DNA of 64,000 bases from assembly GCF_001043005.1 (NCBI RefSeq), contig NZ_JYKZ01000011.1, positions 62,001 through 126,000 on the forward strand. Direction: 5' to 3'. Made by a program: the position numbers and the translations under genes. Source of the DNA: Pseudomonas psychrophila. GTDB lineage: Bacteria > Pseudomonadota > Gammaproteobacteria > Pseudomonadales > Pseudomonadaceae. This document shows, piece after piece, positions 34,442-43,649 of this stretch. Each line of letters begins with the position of its first letter. The first letter of the stretch is position 1. Under the pieces are notes generated by a model. The model was not told the origin of the DNA and ran no database searches. It saw only the letters and a program-made list of their open reading frames with translations.

Positions 34442-37135
34442 TCAGGCCGCGGGGCCACGCGGGTAGCGTTTGAGTTTTTCAATCAGTTCGCTGCCGGGGA
34501 TCGGGCGATCGAACAGATAGCCCTGGCCCACATCACAGCGATGGCGGCGCAGGAATGCCAACTGTGCAGCGGTTTCAATGCCCTCGGCAACCACTTTGAG
34601 CTTGAGGTTGTGGGCCATGGCGATCACGGCTGAGGTGATCTCCATGTCGTTCTGGTTGTCAGGAATGTCTTTGATAAAGCTGCGATCGATCTTGATGATA
34701 TCGATCGGGAATTTCTTCAAGTAGCTGAGCGATGAATAGCCGGTGCCGAAATCGTCCATGGCCAGGGTCAGACCGAGCTTCTTTAACTGATCGAGTTGCA
34801 GTCGGGTGTCGTCGGTGGCCTCCAGCAGCAAGCCTTCGGTCAGTTCCAGCTCCAGCAGTGCGGCCGGGAGCTGTTCTTCCTTGAGGATGCTGGCAATTGA
34901 GGCCACCAGGTCCGGGTCGGAAAACTGCTTGGGTGAGACGTTGATCGCCACTTGCAGATTACCCAGCCCGGCCAGGCTCAGTTGCTTGCTCATTCGACAG
35001 GACTGGCGGGCGACCCATTTGCCGATAGGAATGATCAGCCCTGTTTCTTCGGCCACGCTGATGAACTGGTCTGGGCGGATCATTCCGTTCTTGGGGTGGT
35101 TCCAGCGCAGCAGGGCTTCCATGCCCAGCAATCGCCCGGTGCGAAGGCACAGCTTGGGCTGATAAAACACTTCGAGTTCATTTTGCGTGAGGGCGCGGCG
35201 CAGGTTGTTTTCGACAAACAGTTTGTAGCTTGCTTCGGCATTCAACGCTTCGGTAAACACTTGCACCTGATGCTTGCCGCAGGCTTTGGCCTTGTGCAGG
35301 GCCAGCCCGGCGTTGCGCATCAGGGTTTGCGGGTCGCGGCCGTGCAAGGGCGCGCAGGCAACCCCGACCGAACCGGTAACGCTGATCAGTTGGTTGTCGA
35401 CGAACATCGGTTTGTCGAGGGTCATCAGCAGTTGGCTGGCAATCTGCTGACCGGTCACCAGGTCAGTGTCGTCCAGCAGCACCGCGAATTCATTGCTGGC
35501 AAAGCGCGCCAGGCCGTCGCTGGGGCTCAGGCTGTTGCGCAGGCGGCGGGCCAGGCTGATCAGCAGCTTGTCACCGGTCTGATGACCGAGGCTGTCATTG
35601 ATGCGCTTGAAGTTGTCGATGTCCACCAGCAACAAGCAAACCTGTGTGCTGCTGTTGCGGGCGAAACGTTCATCGAGGCTGCGGATAAAAGACGGACGAT
35701 TGCCCAGATTGGTCAGGTTGTCGGTGTAAGCGAGGCGCTCGATGCGCTGCTGCGCCAGTTTGGCATCGGTGATGTCTTCGTAGATGCCGATGTAATGGGT
35801 CAGTTCCCGGTTGTCGTCATAGACCTTGGAGATCGACATCTGGCCCCAGTAGGGTTCCAGGTTTTTACGCCGACTTTTGAACTCACCCTGCCAGCTGTTG
35901 CCATTGCTCAGGCTTGAATGGGCATCGAAGAGTAACTCGCTGAGGTTTTCCAGCGCGGGCAGCTCGGACAGCTTGTGGCCCTGGACTTCTTCGGTGCTGT
36001 ACTGGGTGATGGCGGTAAAACTGGGGTTTGCGTATTCCACCACGCCGTCGCAGTTGACCAGCAAAAAAGCGTTGGCACTTTGCTCGACCGCGCGCTTAAA
36101 CAGGCGCAGGGCGCTGGTGGCGGTACGTCGATTATGGTTGTTGATGACCTGGGCAAACTGGTCGGCCAACTCGCCGGCAAAGGCGATTTCATCCGCCTGC
36201 CAAACGCGGGTCTTGCCCACTTGCTCCAGGCACAGCACGCCGACTACCTGCCCATCGATGCGTATGCCCGCATCGAGCATGGCGCCGGGTTCGCAGGGCC
36301 CTAAATTTGCCACCAGTTCGCGGGTTCGCATGTCGCGATTGGCGTTCGAGGCGTCGATCGAGCGGCTGGTGTGCAAGGCTTCGAGGTAGTCGGGGAACAG
36401 ACTGGCGTCGAAGCTATCTTGCGCGATATGGGCCTGAGTCTCGCGTTGGAAAGCCGAAACCGGCAAAAACTGATTGCCTTCAAGGTTCCACAGGCTTGCT
36501 CCATCGATTTGATAGATGTCGCAGGCGCTGCGGGTGATCAGTTCGGCGGCTTCTTTGAGCGAGTTGTGCTGGCTGTAGCGGTGGCGAGCCAGGCGCAGGA
36601 TCAAGTCTTGCTGGGCGCGTACGCGTTCCAGGTGCTGGAGTTGATCGTGCTGGGCGCGCTGGTTGAGTGCCAGTGCGATTTGCAGGCGGCTGTTTTGAGT
36701 CTCAAGCTCAGCTACAGGAGCTGGCAACGGGCTGGCAGCGCTGTCTTCAATCGCCAGCAGGTAGCCCCGCAAGAAGTGACGGTTGTGCTGTTTGTACGCT
36801 TCGCCCAATTCCATCAGGTTCAATGGGCCGAGAGTGGTGTGCAAGGTGTAATGCACCACGTAGTGGTGGCTGGTTCTGAGTTGGTGCTCAATGGCATCGT
36901 GCAGTCGATAGCGTGCTTGAGGCTCCATCAAGCTGGCGTAAGGCGAGCCAACCAGCGCGCACAGCTCTGCCGCGGGCACACCGAATTGGCGTTCGCAGTG
37001 AGGGTCGATGTAGAGCATGGCCCAGCTGGCTTCATTCAGCCGTTCGAAACGCAGCATGCCAAGCCTGGAAGGCACTGGGAGCTGGGTCACGACCTCGGCT
37101 GCCATCCGCGGGGCAGCATCGGGTTGGCTTTTCAT
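34442..37135 (-). CDS. dipA: c-di-GMP phosphodiesterase DipA-like (PAS-GAF-PAS-GGDEF-EAL)
   Basis: The 897-residue protein carries sensor domains in the first half (a PAS-like region, then a GAF domain, then a PAS/PAC), a GGDEF domain and a C-terminal EAL domain. The GGDEF signature is degenerate: ASNEF in GLARFASNEFAVLLDD, so it should not make c-di-GMP. The EAL domain looks complete: MEALLRW, the INVSPKQF, ELELTEG and MDDFGTGYSSL blocks, IKIDRSF and AEGIET. P. aeruginosa DipA (PA5017) also lies between msrA and aceF and promotes biofilm dispersal. I chose ATG 37133-37135 (MKSQPDAAPRMAAE) because the resulting length is close to DipA as I recall it; an upstream ATG at 37217-37219 is possible. 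Confidence 0.88.
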   Translation of the reverse strand: MKSQPDAAPRMAAEVVTQLPVPSRLGMLRFERLNEASWAMLYIDPHCERQFGVPAAELCALVGSPYASLMEPQARYRLHDAIEHQLRTSHHYVVHYTLHTTLGPLNLMELGEAYKQHNRHFLRGYLLAIEDSAASPLPAPVAELETQNSRLQIALALNQRAQHDQLQHLERVRAQQDLILRLARHRYSQHNSLKEAAELITRSACDIYQIDGASLWNLEGNQFLPVSAFQRETQAHIAQDSFDASLFPDYLEALHTSRSIDASNANRDMRTRELVANLGPCEPGAMLDAGIRIDGQVVGVLCLEQVGKTRVWQADEIAFAGELADQFAQVINNHNRRTATSALRLFKRAVEQSANAFLLVNCDGVVEYANPSFTAITQYSTEEVQGHKLSELPALENLSELLFDAHSSLSNGNSWQGEFKSRRKNLEPYWGQMSISKVYDDNRELTHYIGIYEDITDAKLAQQRIERLAYTDNLTNLGNRPSFIRSLDERFARNSSTQVCLLLVDIDNFKRINDSLGHQTGDKLLISLARRLRNSLSPSDGLARFASNEFAVLLDDTDLVTGQQIASQLLMTLDKPMFVDNQLISVTGSVGVACAPLHGRDPQTLMRNAGLALHKAKACGKHQVQVFTEALNAEASYKLFVENNLRRALTQNELEVFYQPKLCLRTGRLLGMEALLRWNHPKNGMIRPDQFISVAEETGLIIPIGKWVARQSCRMSKQLSLAGLGNLQVAINVSPKQFSDPDLVASIASILKEEQLPAALLELELTEGLLLEATDDTRLQLDQLKKLGLTLAMDDFGTGYSSLSYLKKFPIDIIKIDRSFIKDIPDNQNDMEITSAVIAMAHNLKLKVVAEGIETAAQLAFLRRHRCDVGQGYLFDRPIPGSELIEKLKRYPRGPAA

Positions 37136-37310
37136 TAGGGCACTCGCTTCACAAATGCGGATTGCGCACGGGCTGTCACCCTGTTTCTGTGGTTTGCGGC
37201 AAGGTTGCATCATGCTCATGGCGCTGACAAGCGAACATAAAGGCTAAGTGCTATAGGTGCTTATCGGCCGGCCGGCAGATTTCTGCAGGCCGTACGACAA
37301 GGTTTAGCAG

Positions 37311-38696
37311 TTATGTCAGCGTAATGATCGTTGACTCGATGATTCGACCATTTTTATTGTGAAAATCGACCTTGAGCTTCTGGCCTTCAATGGTCAGGCA
37401 AGCGAAGTTGTCCTCACTCACTACGCGGCTGGTGAGCTTGAGTGTGTAAGTACCTGTGCCGACCGTCGTCAGGGGGCCGTTGACGACCAGATCACTGGCT
37501 TTGGCATACGGCAGCAACTTGGTATTGCACAAAGGTGAGGACACGATGCTGTGCACGACAAACCCCGGGTTTTTGCTGTGGGTCAGTTGGCAGGTGAGAG
37601 AGCCGTGAATGTCACCGGAAATGAAGACCACGTTTTTGATGGCGTTGGCGCGAATGGTTTCAAGAATCCGGTTGCGCTGCGCCGCGAATGCCTTCCAGCC
37701 ATCATCGCCGCGTTGTTGATCGGGCATGAACATCACGCTGCTGACGATGAACTTCACCTTGGCAGTGCTGTTGATCAGCCATTTCAGCAGTGCGTATTCC
37801 TGTCGGGTGCCGATCATGCTTTTGGCGTTGCCAGACAGCGTGCGCTCAGTACGGCAGTCCATGACAAACCAGTCGATATCGCCATCGCCAAACCAATACC
37901 AGTAGCGGCTCAGGTCCCGGTTGATGCGCCCGTTGGGCAGCAGGTCGTGTGCCGGGCCGTGGCTGCATTGATAGATCTCATAAGCCGTCATGGCATTGTT
38001 ATAGAGCTCCCGGTCGGCACTGCTCTGATTGGCTGGCCAGTTATCTTCGATTTCGTGGTCGTCGAGAATCATGTAGGTCGGCGTGCCCGACATCAGATTG
38101 CGGATATGGGGTTGGGAAAACGCCGCTTGGTATTTTTTGCTGATAGCGGCGAACTCGCGGTCCGGCAACAGGACATTCAGGTCGTCGACATACACCTGAT
38201 CACCCGTCATCACGACGGCATCCAGAGGGTTCTGGCGGTTAAGTGAGCTGATGGCGCTAAAAATCGCGTCGCCCAACTGTGGTGCCGAAGGTATGCCTGC
38301 TGTAAGTCTGAGGTAACGGCATGAGCCTGAAACGTAGCGACGTACACGGTTGGGTTGGTTCGACGTGGTCTTGAAGGTGTAGAAATTTGACGGCCAATTG
38401 AGCGGGGTCTGGGCAACGGTTTCGGGTGTGTGGTCAAGGCGAGTGGTGGAGAACCAGCCTGCTTGGTACTCATAGCGGGTATTTGAGCCTAGCCCGCTCA
38501 GAATCAGGGTGTCGGACATATCGAACTCAGGGCTCAGCCTTGAATACACGCCTGCGGACCACTGGCTCTCACCGGCCTTTCGATGGCGGATACCCGCGAA
38601 TACGGCGTTGTTTTTATCGGATGCGCCGCGCACAAAAATACGGGCGTGTTGGGCAGTGGTAAATCCCAGAATCGGGCCAACGGTCGGTCTGTTCAC
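37311..38696 (-). CDS. PhoD-like metallophosphatase without visible signal peptide
   Basis: The 461-residue protein belongs to the alkaline phosphatase D / calcineurin-like phosphoesterase family: metal-site motifs are VVMTGDQVYVDDL, LDDHEIEDNW and VFISGDIHGS. An N-terminal fibronectin-like PhoD domain precedes them (RPTVGPILGFTTAQHARIFV). I chose the GTG at 38694-38696, seven bases after AAAGGA; the frame stays open upstream as far as 39221, but that part overlaps aceF and its terminator and is not protein-like. Typical PhoD proteins are exported by the Tat system; no twin-arginine leader is visible from this start. The phosphoester substrate is unknown. Confidence 0.82.
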   Translation of the reverse strand: MNRPTVGPILGFTTAQHARIFVRGASDKNNAVFAGIRHRKAGESQWSAGVYSRLSPEFDMSDTLILSGLGSNTRYEYQAGWFSTTRLDHTPETVAQTPLNWPSNFYTFKTTSNQPNRVRRYVSGSCRYLRLTAGIPSAPQLGDAIFSAISSLNRQNPLDAVVMTGDQVYVDDLNVLLPDREFAAISKKYQAAFSQPHIRNLMSGTPTYMILDDHEIEDNWPANQSSADRELYNNAMTAYEIYQCSHGPAHDLLPNGRINRDLSRYWYWFGDGDIDWFVMDCRTERTLSGNAKSMIGTRQEYALLKWLINSTAKVKFIVSSVMFMPDQQRGDDGWKAFAAQRNRILETIRANAIKNVVFISGDIHGSLTCQLTHSKNPGFVVHSIVSSPLCNTKLLPYAKASDLVVNGPLTTVGTGTYTLKLTSRVVSEDNFACLTIEGQKLKVDFHNKNGRIIESTIITLT

Positions 38697-38866
38697 ATCG
38701 AAATCCTTTCTGATGTAAGGCGAAATTGATCGCGTGGTTAAAGTCCTTTGGTTAACCGTAGAAGTCCACGGGGAGGCGACCCACTCCTGGATTCCGCATG
38801 GGTTGTAGGGCGGGGGAGGTACGGCTGGTGGGAGATTGTTTGTATGGGAATGGCTAAATCGCAGGC

Positions 38867-38895
38867 AAAAAAAAGCCCCGCCAAATGGCGGGGTT
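38867..38895 (-). terminator. Terminator after aceEF
   Basis: The stem CCCCGCC-AAAT-GGCGGGG (38876-38893) reads on the minus strand into a run of eight T. A second hairpin, CCCCGGCCT...AGGCCGGGG at 38932-38959, directly follows the aceF stop. Confidence 0.88.
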
Positions 38896-38965
38896 GAGGT
38901 ACGAGCGTGGCGCTCGGAAAACAGTGCGCTACCCCGGCCTTCGGTGAGGAAGGCCGGGGCGTGGC

Positions 38966-40609
38966 TTACAACAGGATAGTGCGGATGTCGCCCAGCAACT
39001 GGCTCAGACGCTGGGTGAAGCGTGCAGCAGCAGCGCCGTTGATCACACGGTGATCGTAGGACAACGACAGAGGCAGCATCAGTTTCGGCTGGAAGGCTTT
39101 GCCATCCCAGACCGGCTGGATGGTTGCCTTGGAAACGCCGAGGATCGCCACTTCCGGTGCGTTGACGATCGGCGTGAAGCCGGTGCCGCCAATGTGACCG
39201 AGGCTGGAAATGGTGAAGCACGCGCCTTGCATGTCGTCTGCGGTGAGCTTCTTGTCGCGGGCTTTGGCAGCCAGCGCAGCCGCTTCAGCCGCCAGTTGCA
39301 GCAGGCTCTTCTGATCAACGTTCTTGATCACAGGGACCAGCAAGCCATCCGGGGTGTCTACGGCAAAGCCGATGTTGACGTACTTCTTGCGGATGATCGC
39401 TTTGCCGCTAGGCGCCAGCGAGCTGTTGAAGTCTGGCATTTCCTTGAGCAGGTGCGCGCAGGACTTGAGCAGCAGAGGCAGTACGGTCAGTTTCACACCA
39501 GCTTTTTCTGCGACGGCTTTTTGCGCGACGCGGAAGGCTTCCAGCTCAGTGATGTCAGCCTGATCGAACTGAGTCACGTGCGGGATGTTCAGCCAGCTGC
39601 GGTGCAGGCTCGACGCGCCGATTTGCATCAGGCGAGTCATGGCCACTTCTTCAACTTCGCCGAAGCGGCTGAAGTCCACGACCGGGATCGGCGGAATGCC
39701 AGCACCACCGGTTGCACCGGCGGCAGGAGCTTCCTTGGCCTTCTGCATCATGGTTTTGACGTAAGCCTGCACGTCTTCCTTGATCACACGGCCGTGTGGG
39801 CCGCTCGGGCTGACGGCACTGAGCTCAACGCCGAACTCGCGGGCCAGTTGACGCACGGCAGGGCCTGCGTGAACTTTGGCACCCTTCGGCGCAGGCGCGG
39901 CGGCCGGGGCAGGTGCTGCCTCGGCTTTTGCAGCGGGTGCCGGAGCAGCAGCAGGGGCTTCAGCTTTTGCCGCAGCCGGAGCAGCAGCCTGGGCTGGAGC
40001 TGCAGGCGCAGCAGCGCCGGCAACCTTGAGTTTGAGGATGAAGTCGCCAGTGCCGACTTCGTCGTCCAGCTTGACCGAAATGCTCTCAACCACACCGGCG
40101 GCTGGCGATGGAATTTCCATGCTGGCCTTGTCGGATTCGAGGGTGATCAACGATTGATCAGCCTCAACGGTATCGCCGGCCTTGACCAGGACTTCGATGA
40201 TTTTGGCCTTGCCCGACGAGCCGATATCCGGGACATGGATGTCCTGGATGGTGGCAGCGGCAGGTGCAGCCGGGGCCGCAGGGGCCTCGGCAGCAGGGGC
40301 AGCAGCAGGTTTTTCAGCCGCAGCCGGAGCTTGGGCCGCCGCCGCCGGTGCTGCAGCTTCAGGCGCCGCAGCGGCGCCCTCGGCTTCCAGTTCCAGCAGT
40401 TCGTCGCCTTCTTTCAAGCGGTCGCCCAGCTTGACCTTCAGGCTTTTGACGATACCGGCTTTAGGCGCAGGGATTTCCATGCTCGCCTTGTCCGATTCCA
40501 GCGTCAGGATGCTCTGATCGGCTTCGATACGGTCGCCGACTTTTACAAACAGCTCGATGACTTCACCGTCGCCGCTGCCGATGTCAGGTACTCGAATGAG
40601 TTCGCTCAC
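38966..40609 (-). CDS. aceF: Dihydrolipoyllysine acetyltransferase, E2 of pyruvate dehydrogenase
   Basis: The 547-residue E2 has two lipoyl domains (lysines in DKASMEIPAP near residue 41 and DKASMEIPSP near 160) separated by Ala/Pro-rich linkers. An E3/E1-binding domain follows (VRQLAREFGVELSAV), then the catalytic acetyltransferase domain with the DHRVING motif near the C-terminus. It forms the core of the complex that makes acetyl-CoA. The spacing to aceE is 11 bases, so they form one operon. Confidence 0.97.
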   Translation of the reverse strand: MSELIRVPDIGSGDGEVIELFVKVGDRIEADQSILTLESDKASMEIPAPKAGIVKSLKVKLGDRLKEGDELLELEAEGAAAAPEAAAPAAAAQAPAAAEKPAAAPAAEAPAAPAAPAAATIQDIHVPDIGSSGKAKIIEVLVKAGDTVEADQSLITLESDKASMEIPSPAAGVVESISVKLDDEVGTGDFILKLKVAGAAAPAAPAQAAAPAAAKAEAPAAAPAPAAKAEAAPAPAAAPAPKGAKVHAGPAVRQLAREFGVELSAVSPSGPHGRVIKEDVQAYVKTMMQKAKEAPAAGATGGAGIPPIPVVDFSRFGEVEEVAMTRLMQIGASSLHRSWLNIPHVTQFDQADITELEAFRVAQKAVAEKAGVKLTVLPLLLKSCAHLLKEMPDFNSSLAPSGKAIIRKKYVNIGFAVDTPDGLLVPVIKNVDQKSLLQLAAEAAALAAKARDKKLTADDMQGACFTISSLGHIGGTGFTPIVNAPEVAILGVSKATIQPVWDGKAFQPKLMLPLSLSYDHRVINGAAAARFTQRLSQLLGDIRTILL

Positions 40610-40620
40610 AAATATTCTCC

Positions 40621-43266
40621 TCAGCAGTCCAGTGGGTTGCGTTTTTCCGGGTTGATGCCGAACTTGACGATTGCTTCTGCAACCACCTTAGGTTCGATAT
40701 CACCACGGTCAGCCAGTGCTTCCAGGGCTGCCAACACCACGAAGTGACGGTCTACTTCAAAGAAGTGACGCAGTTTTTTGCGGCTGTCGCTGCGGCCGAA
40801 ACCGTCAGTGCCCAGCACTTTGAATTCCTTGACCGGTACCCACTGACGAATCTGTTCAGCGAACAGCTTCATGTAGTCGGTAGAGGCAATCACCGGACCT
40901 TTACGGCCAGTCAGGCACTCTTCGACGTAGCTCAGCTTAGGCTTCTGGCCCGGGTGCAGGCGGTTGCTGCGCTCAACGGCCAGGCCGTCGCGACGCAATT
41001 CGTTGAAGCTGGTAACGCTCCATACGTCAGCGCCGATGTTGAACTGTTCACGCAGGATGATCGCCGCTTCACGGACTTCACGCAGGATGGTGCCGGAGCC
41101 CATCAGCTGAACGTGGTGTGCCGCTTCCTTGGTGTCTTCCTCGAGCAGGTACATCCCTTTGACGATGCCTTCCTCGACACCGGCCGGCATGGCTGGCTGC
41201 TGGTAAGACTCGTTCATCACGGTGATGTAGTAGAAGACGTCCTGTTGCTCTTCGGTCATCTTCTTCATGCCGTCCTGAATGATCACCGCCAGCTCATAGC
41301 CGTAGGTTGGATCAAAGGTGCGGCAGTTCGGGATGGTACCGGCCAGGATGTGGCTGTGACCGTCTTCGTGCTGCAGGCCTTCACCGTTGAGCGTGGTGCG
41401 CCCGGCGGTGCCGCCGATCAGGAATCCACGGGTGCGGCTGTCGCCAGCGGCCCAGGCCAGGTCGCCAATACGCTGGAAGCCGAACATCGAGTAGAAGATG
41501 TAGAACGGCAGCATCGGCTGGTTGTGGTTGGAGTACGAAGTACCGGCAGCGATGAAGGAGCTCATGGCGCCTGCTTCGTTGATGCCTTCTTCGAGGATCT
41601 GACCTTTTTTGTCTTCGCGGTAGAACATCACCTGGTCTTTATCGACTGGCTCGTAGAGCTGGCCGACGGACGAGTAGATGCCCAACTGACGGAACATGCC
41701 TTCCATACCGAAGGTACGGGCTTCGTCCGGGATGATCGGAACGATGCGCTGACCGATTTCCTTGTCCTTGACCAACTGCGCCAGGATGCGCACGAAAGCC
41801 ATGGTGGTGGAAATTTCACGGTCGCCGGAGCCGTCAAGGATGGCCTTGAGGGTGTCCAGAGGCGGGGTCGGAATGCTGGTGCTCATTGCGCGGCGCTGAG
41901 GAACGAAGCCACCCAGTGCAGTGCGGCGCTCGCTCAGGTAGCGGGCTTCGGCGCTGCCTTCTTCTGGTTTGAAGAATGGCAGGTTTTCGATTTCGTCGTC
42001 TTTAACCGGGATGTCGAAACGATCGCGGAACAACTTCAGGCTTTCAACATCAACTTTCTTGGTGTTGTGCGCCGTGTTTTTCGCTTCGCCGGCACCGGTG
42101 CCATAACCTTTGATGGTCTTGGCCAGGATCACGGTTGGCTGGTTCTTGTGGTTGACCGCTTCGTGGTACGCCGCGTAGACCTTGTACGGGTCGTGGCCGC
42201 CACGGTTGAGTTTCCAGATCTCGTCGTCGGACAGATCAGCAACCATCGCCTTGAGCTCTGGCGTGTTGAAGAAGTGCTCGCGTACGAACGCGCCGTCTTT
42301 GGCTTTGTAGTTCTGGTACTCGCCGTCGATGACTTCGTCCATGCGACGTTGCAGGATACCGTCGACGTCTTTGGCCAGCAGTGGGTCCCAGAAACGACCC
42401 CAGATGACTTTGGTCACGTTCCACTGAGCACCGCGGAAGACGCCTTCGAGTTCCTGGATGATCTTGCCGTTGCCGCGAACCGGGCCATCAAGGCGCTGCA
42501 GGTTGCAGTTGATAACGAAGATCAGGTTGTCCAGGTTTTCACGGCCAGCCAGGGAGATTGCGCCCAGGGATTCTGGTTCGTCGCACTCGCCGTCGCCCAG
42601 GAAACACCAGACTTTTTGCTTGCCGGCCGGGATGTAGCCGCGGGCTTCCAGGTACTTCATGAAGCGTGCCTGGTAGATCGCCTGGATCGGGCCAAGGCCC
42701 ATCGATACAGTCGGGAACTGCCAGAAATCAGGCATCAGCCAAGGGTGCGGATAGGACGACAGGCCCTGACCGTCTACTTCCTGGCGGAAGTTGTTCATTT
42801 GTTCTTCGGTGATCCGGCCTTCCATGAACGCACGGGCGTAAACGCCTGGCGAGGTGTGACCCTGGAAGTAGATCAGGTCGCCGCCGTGTTCGTCGGTCGG
42901 GGCCTGGAAGAAGTAGTTGAAGCCGATGTCATACAGGGTTGCGCTGGAAGCGAAGCTGGAGATATGACCGCCCAGGTCAGAATCTTTCAAGTTCGTGCGC
43001 ATCACCATGGCCATGGCGTTCCAGCGAACCAGCGAGCGAATGCGGCGTTCCATGAACAGGTCGCCAGGCATGCGTGCTTCGTGGGTTACAGGAATCGTGT
43101 TGCGGTAAGGCGTGGTGATGGCATACGGCAGCTGCGAACCGGTGCGGGTAGCGAGCTCACCCATACGGGTCATCAGGTAGTGAGCGCGGTCTTCGCCTTC
43201 TTTGTCGAGAACCGATTCCAGGGCGTCCAGCCATTCCTGGGTTTCGACGGGATCGAGGTCTTGCAT
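40621..43266 (-). CDS. aceE: Pyruvate dehydrogenase E1 component
   Basis: The 881-residue homodimeric-type E1 decarboxylates pyruvate with thiamine diphosphate and acetylates the E2 lipoyl groups. The diphosphate-binding GDGECDEPE...N.. region is visible (CFLGDGECDEPESLGAISLAGRENLDNLIFVIN, written here as separate blocks: GDGECDEPE, then NLDNLIFVINCN). Length and ends match bacterial AceE. It is the first gene of aceEF; the upstream spacer holds two mirror-image palindromes. Confidence 0.97.
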   Translation of the reverse strand: MQDLDPVETQEWLDALESVLDKEGEDRAHYLMTRMGELATRTGSQLPYAITTPYRNTIPVTHEARMPGDLFMERRIRSLVRWNAMAMVMRTNLKDSDLGGHISSFASSATLYDIGFNYFFQAPTDEHGGDLIYFQGHTSPGVYARAFMEGRITEEQMNNFRQEVDGQGLSSYPHPWLMPDFWQFPTVSMGLGPIQAIYQARFMKYLEARGYIPAGKQKVWCFLGDGECDEPESLGAISLAGRENLDNLIFVINCNLQRLDGPVRGNGKIIQELEGVFRGAQWNVTKVIWGRFWDPLLAKDVDGILQRRMDEVIDGEYQNYKAKDGAFVREHFFNTPELKAMVADLSDDEIWKLNRGGHDPYKVYAAYHEAVNHKNQPTVILAKTIKGYGTGAGEAKNTAHNTKKVDVESLKLFRDRFDIPVKDDEIENLPFFKPEEGSAEARYLSERRTALGGFVPQRRAMSTSIPTPPLDTLKAILDGSGDREISTTMAFVRILAQLVKDKEIGQRIVPIIPDEARTFGMEGMFRQLGIYSSVGQLYEPVDKDQVMFYREDKKGQILEEGINEAGAMSSFIAAGTSYSNHNQPMLPFYIFYSMFGFQRIGDLAWAAGDSRTRGFLIGGTAGRTTLNGEGLQHEDGHSHILAGTIPNCRTFDPTYGYELAVIIQDGMKKMTEEQQDVFYYITVMNESYQQPAMPAGVEEGIVKGMYLLEEDTKEAAHHVQLMGSGTILREVREAAIILREQFNIGADVWSVTSFNELRRDGLAVERSNRLHPGQKPKLSYVEECLTGRKGPVIASTDYMKLFAEQIRQWVPVKEFKVLGTDGFGRSDSRKKLRHFFEVDRHFVVLAALEALADRGDIEPKVVAEAIVKFGINPEKRNPLDC

Positions 43267-43649
43267 GGCTTGCTCCAGGGCGGATAGGCTTCCAGAATCG
43301 GTTGCCTGAGTTTGCGACTGGCCTTGTGGGCAGACGACATAAATTCTTGGATGGCCGGAGGTTGGTTCCAGCGGCGTGTAGTTTTACTACAAATCGTCGG
43401 CCATTTCAGCCTTTCAAGTGTAAGACTCAGTAGTAAAACTACAGGATTGGTCCTGATAGCCATCTGTTTGGTTGTGCGAAAAATCGATATTGTTGGTGTG
43501 TTTCTCGTTATTCAGCCTGAGAGATGCAGGCTGGATGCTAAACAATATGCGCTTACAGCTATTTATAACCTTTGTTCGACAGTCGGATTAAACCGCTGTT
43601 TCTTCCTGTCACCGTACTCGGCAACACCATCGCCGATCAAGGATAGACC
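43267..43649. promoter_or_regulatory. aceE-glnE divergent spacer with paired 13-bp palindromes
   Basis: GTAGTTTTACTAC at 43378-43390 and GTAGTAAAACTAC at 43430-43442 are each palindromic (GTAGT-N3-ACTAC) and are exact reverse complements of one another. Their centres are 52 bases apart, close to five helical turns. They sit 112-176 bases upstream of aceE and about 210-270 bases upstream of glnE. The half-site layout is like GntR/FadR-type operators; the regulator is not known. The glnE ribosome site AAGGA is at 43639-43643. Confidence 0.6.

Noticed and set aside
38697..39221. Upstream extension of the PhoD-like frame
   Set aside because: It runs through the aceF 3' end and its terminator; the translated piece is not protein-like, and a good ribosome site precedes the GTG at 38694-38696.
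39050..40747. 565-codon open frame opposite aceF
   Set aside because: It is the antisense shadow of the Ala/Pro-rich lipoyl linkers.
40744..43287. 847-codon open frame on the plus strand opposite aceE
   Set aside because: It mirrors aceE exactly, has unlikely composition and no family features.
43378..43442. Reading the two palindromes as arms of one terminator hairpin
   Set aside because: They are reverse complements and could pair, but the 39-base loop, the short AT-rich stems and the lack of a T-run do not fit a terminator; operator sites are more likely.
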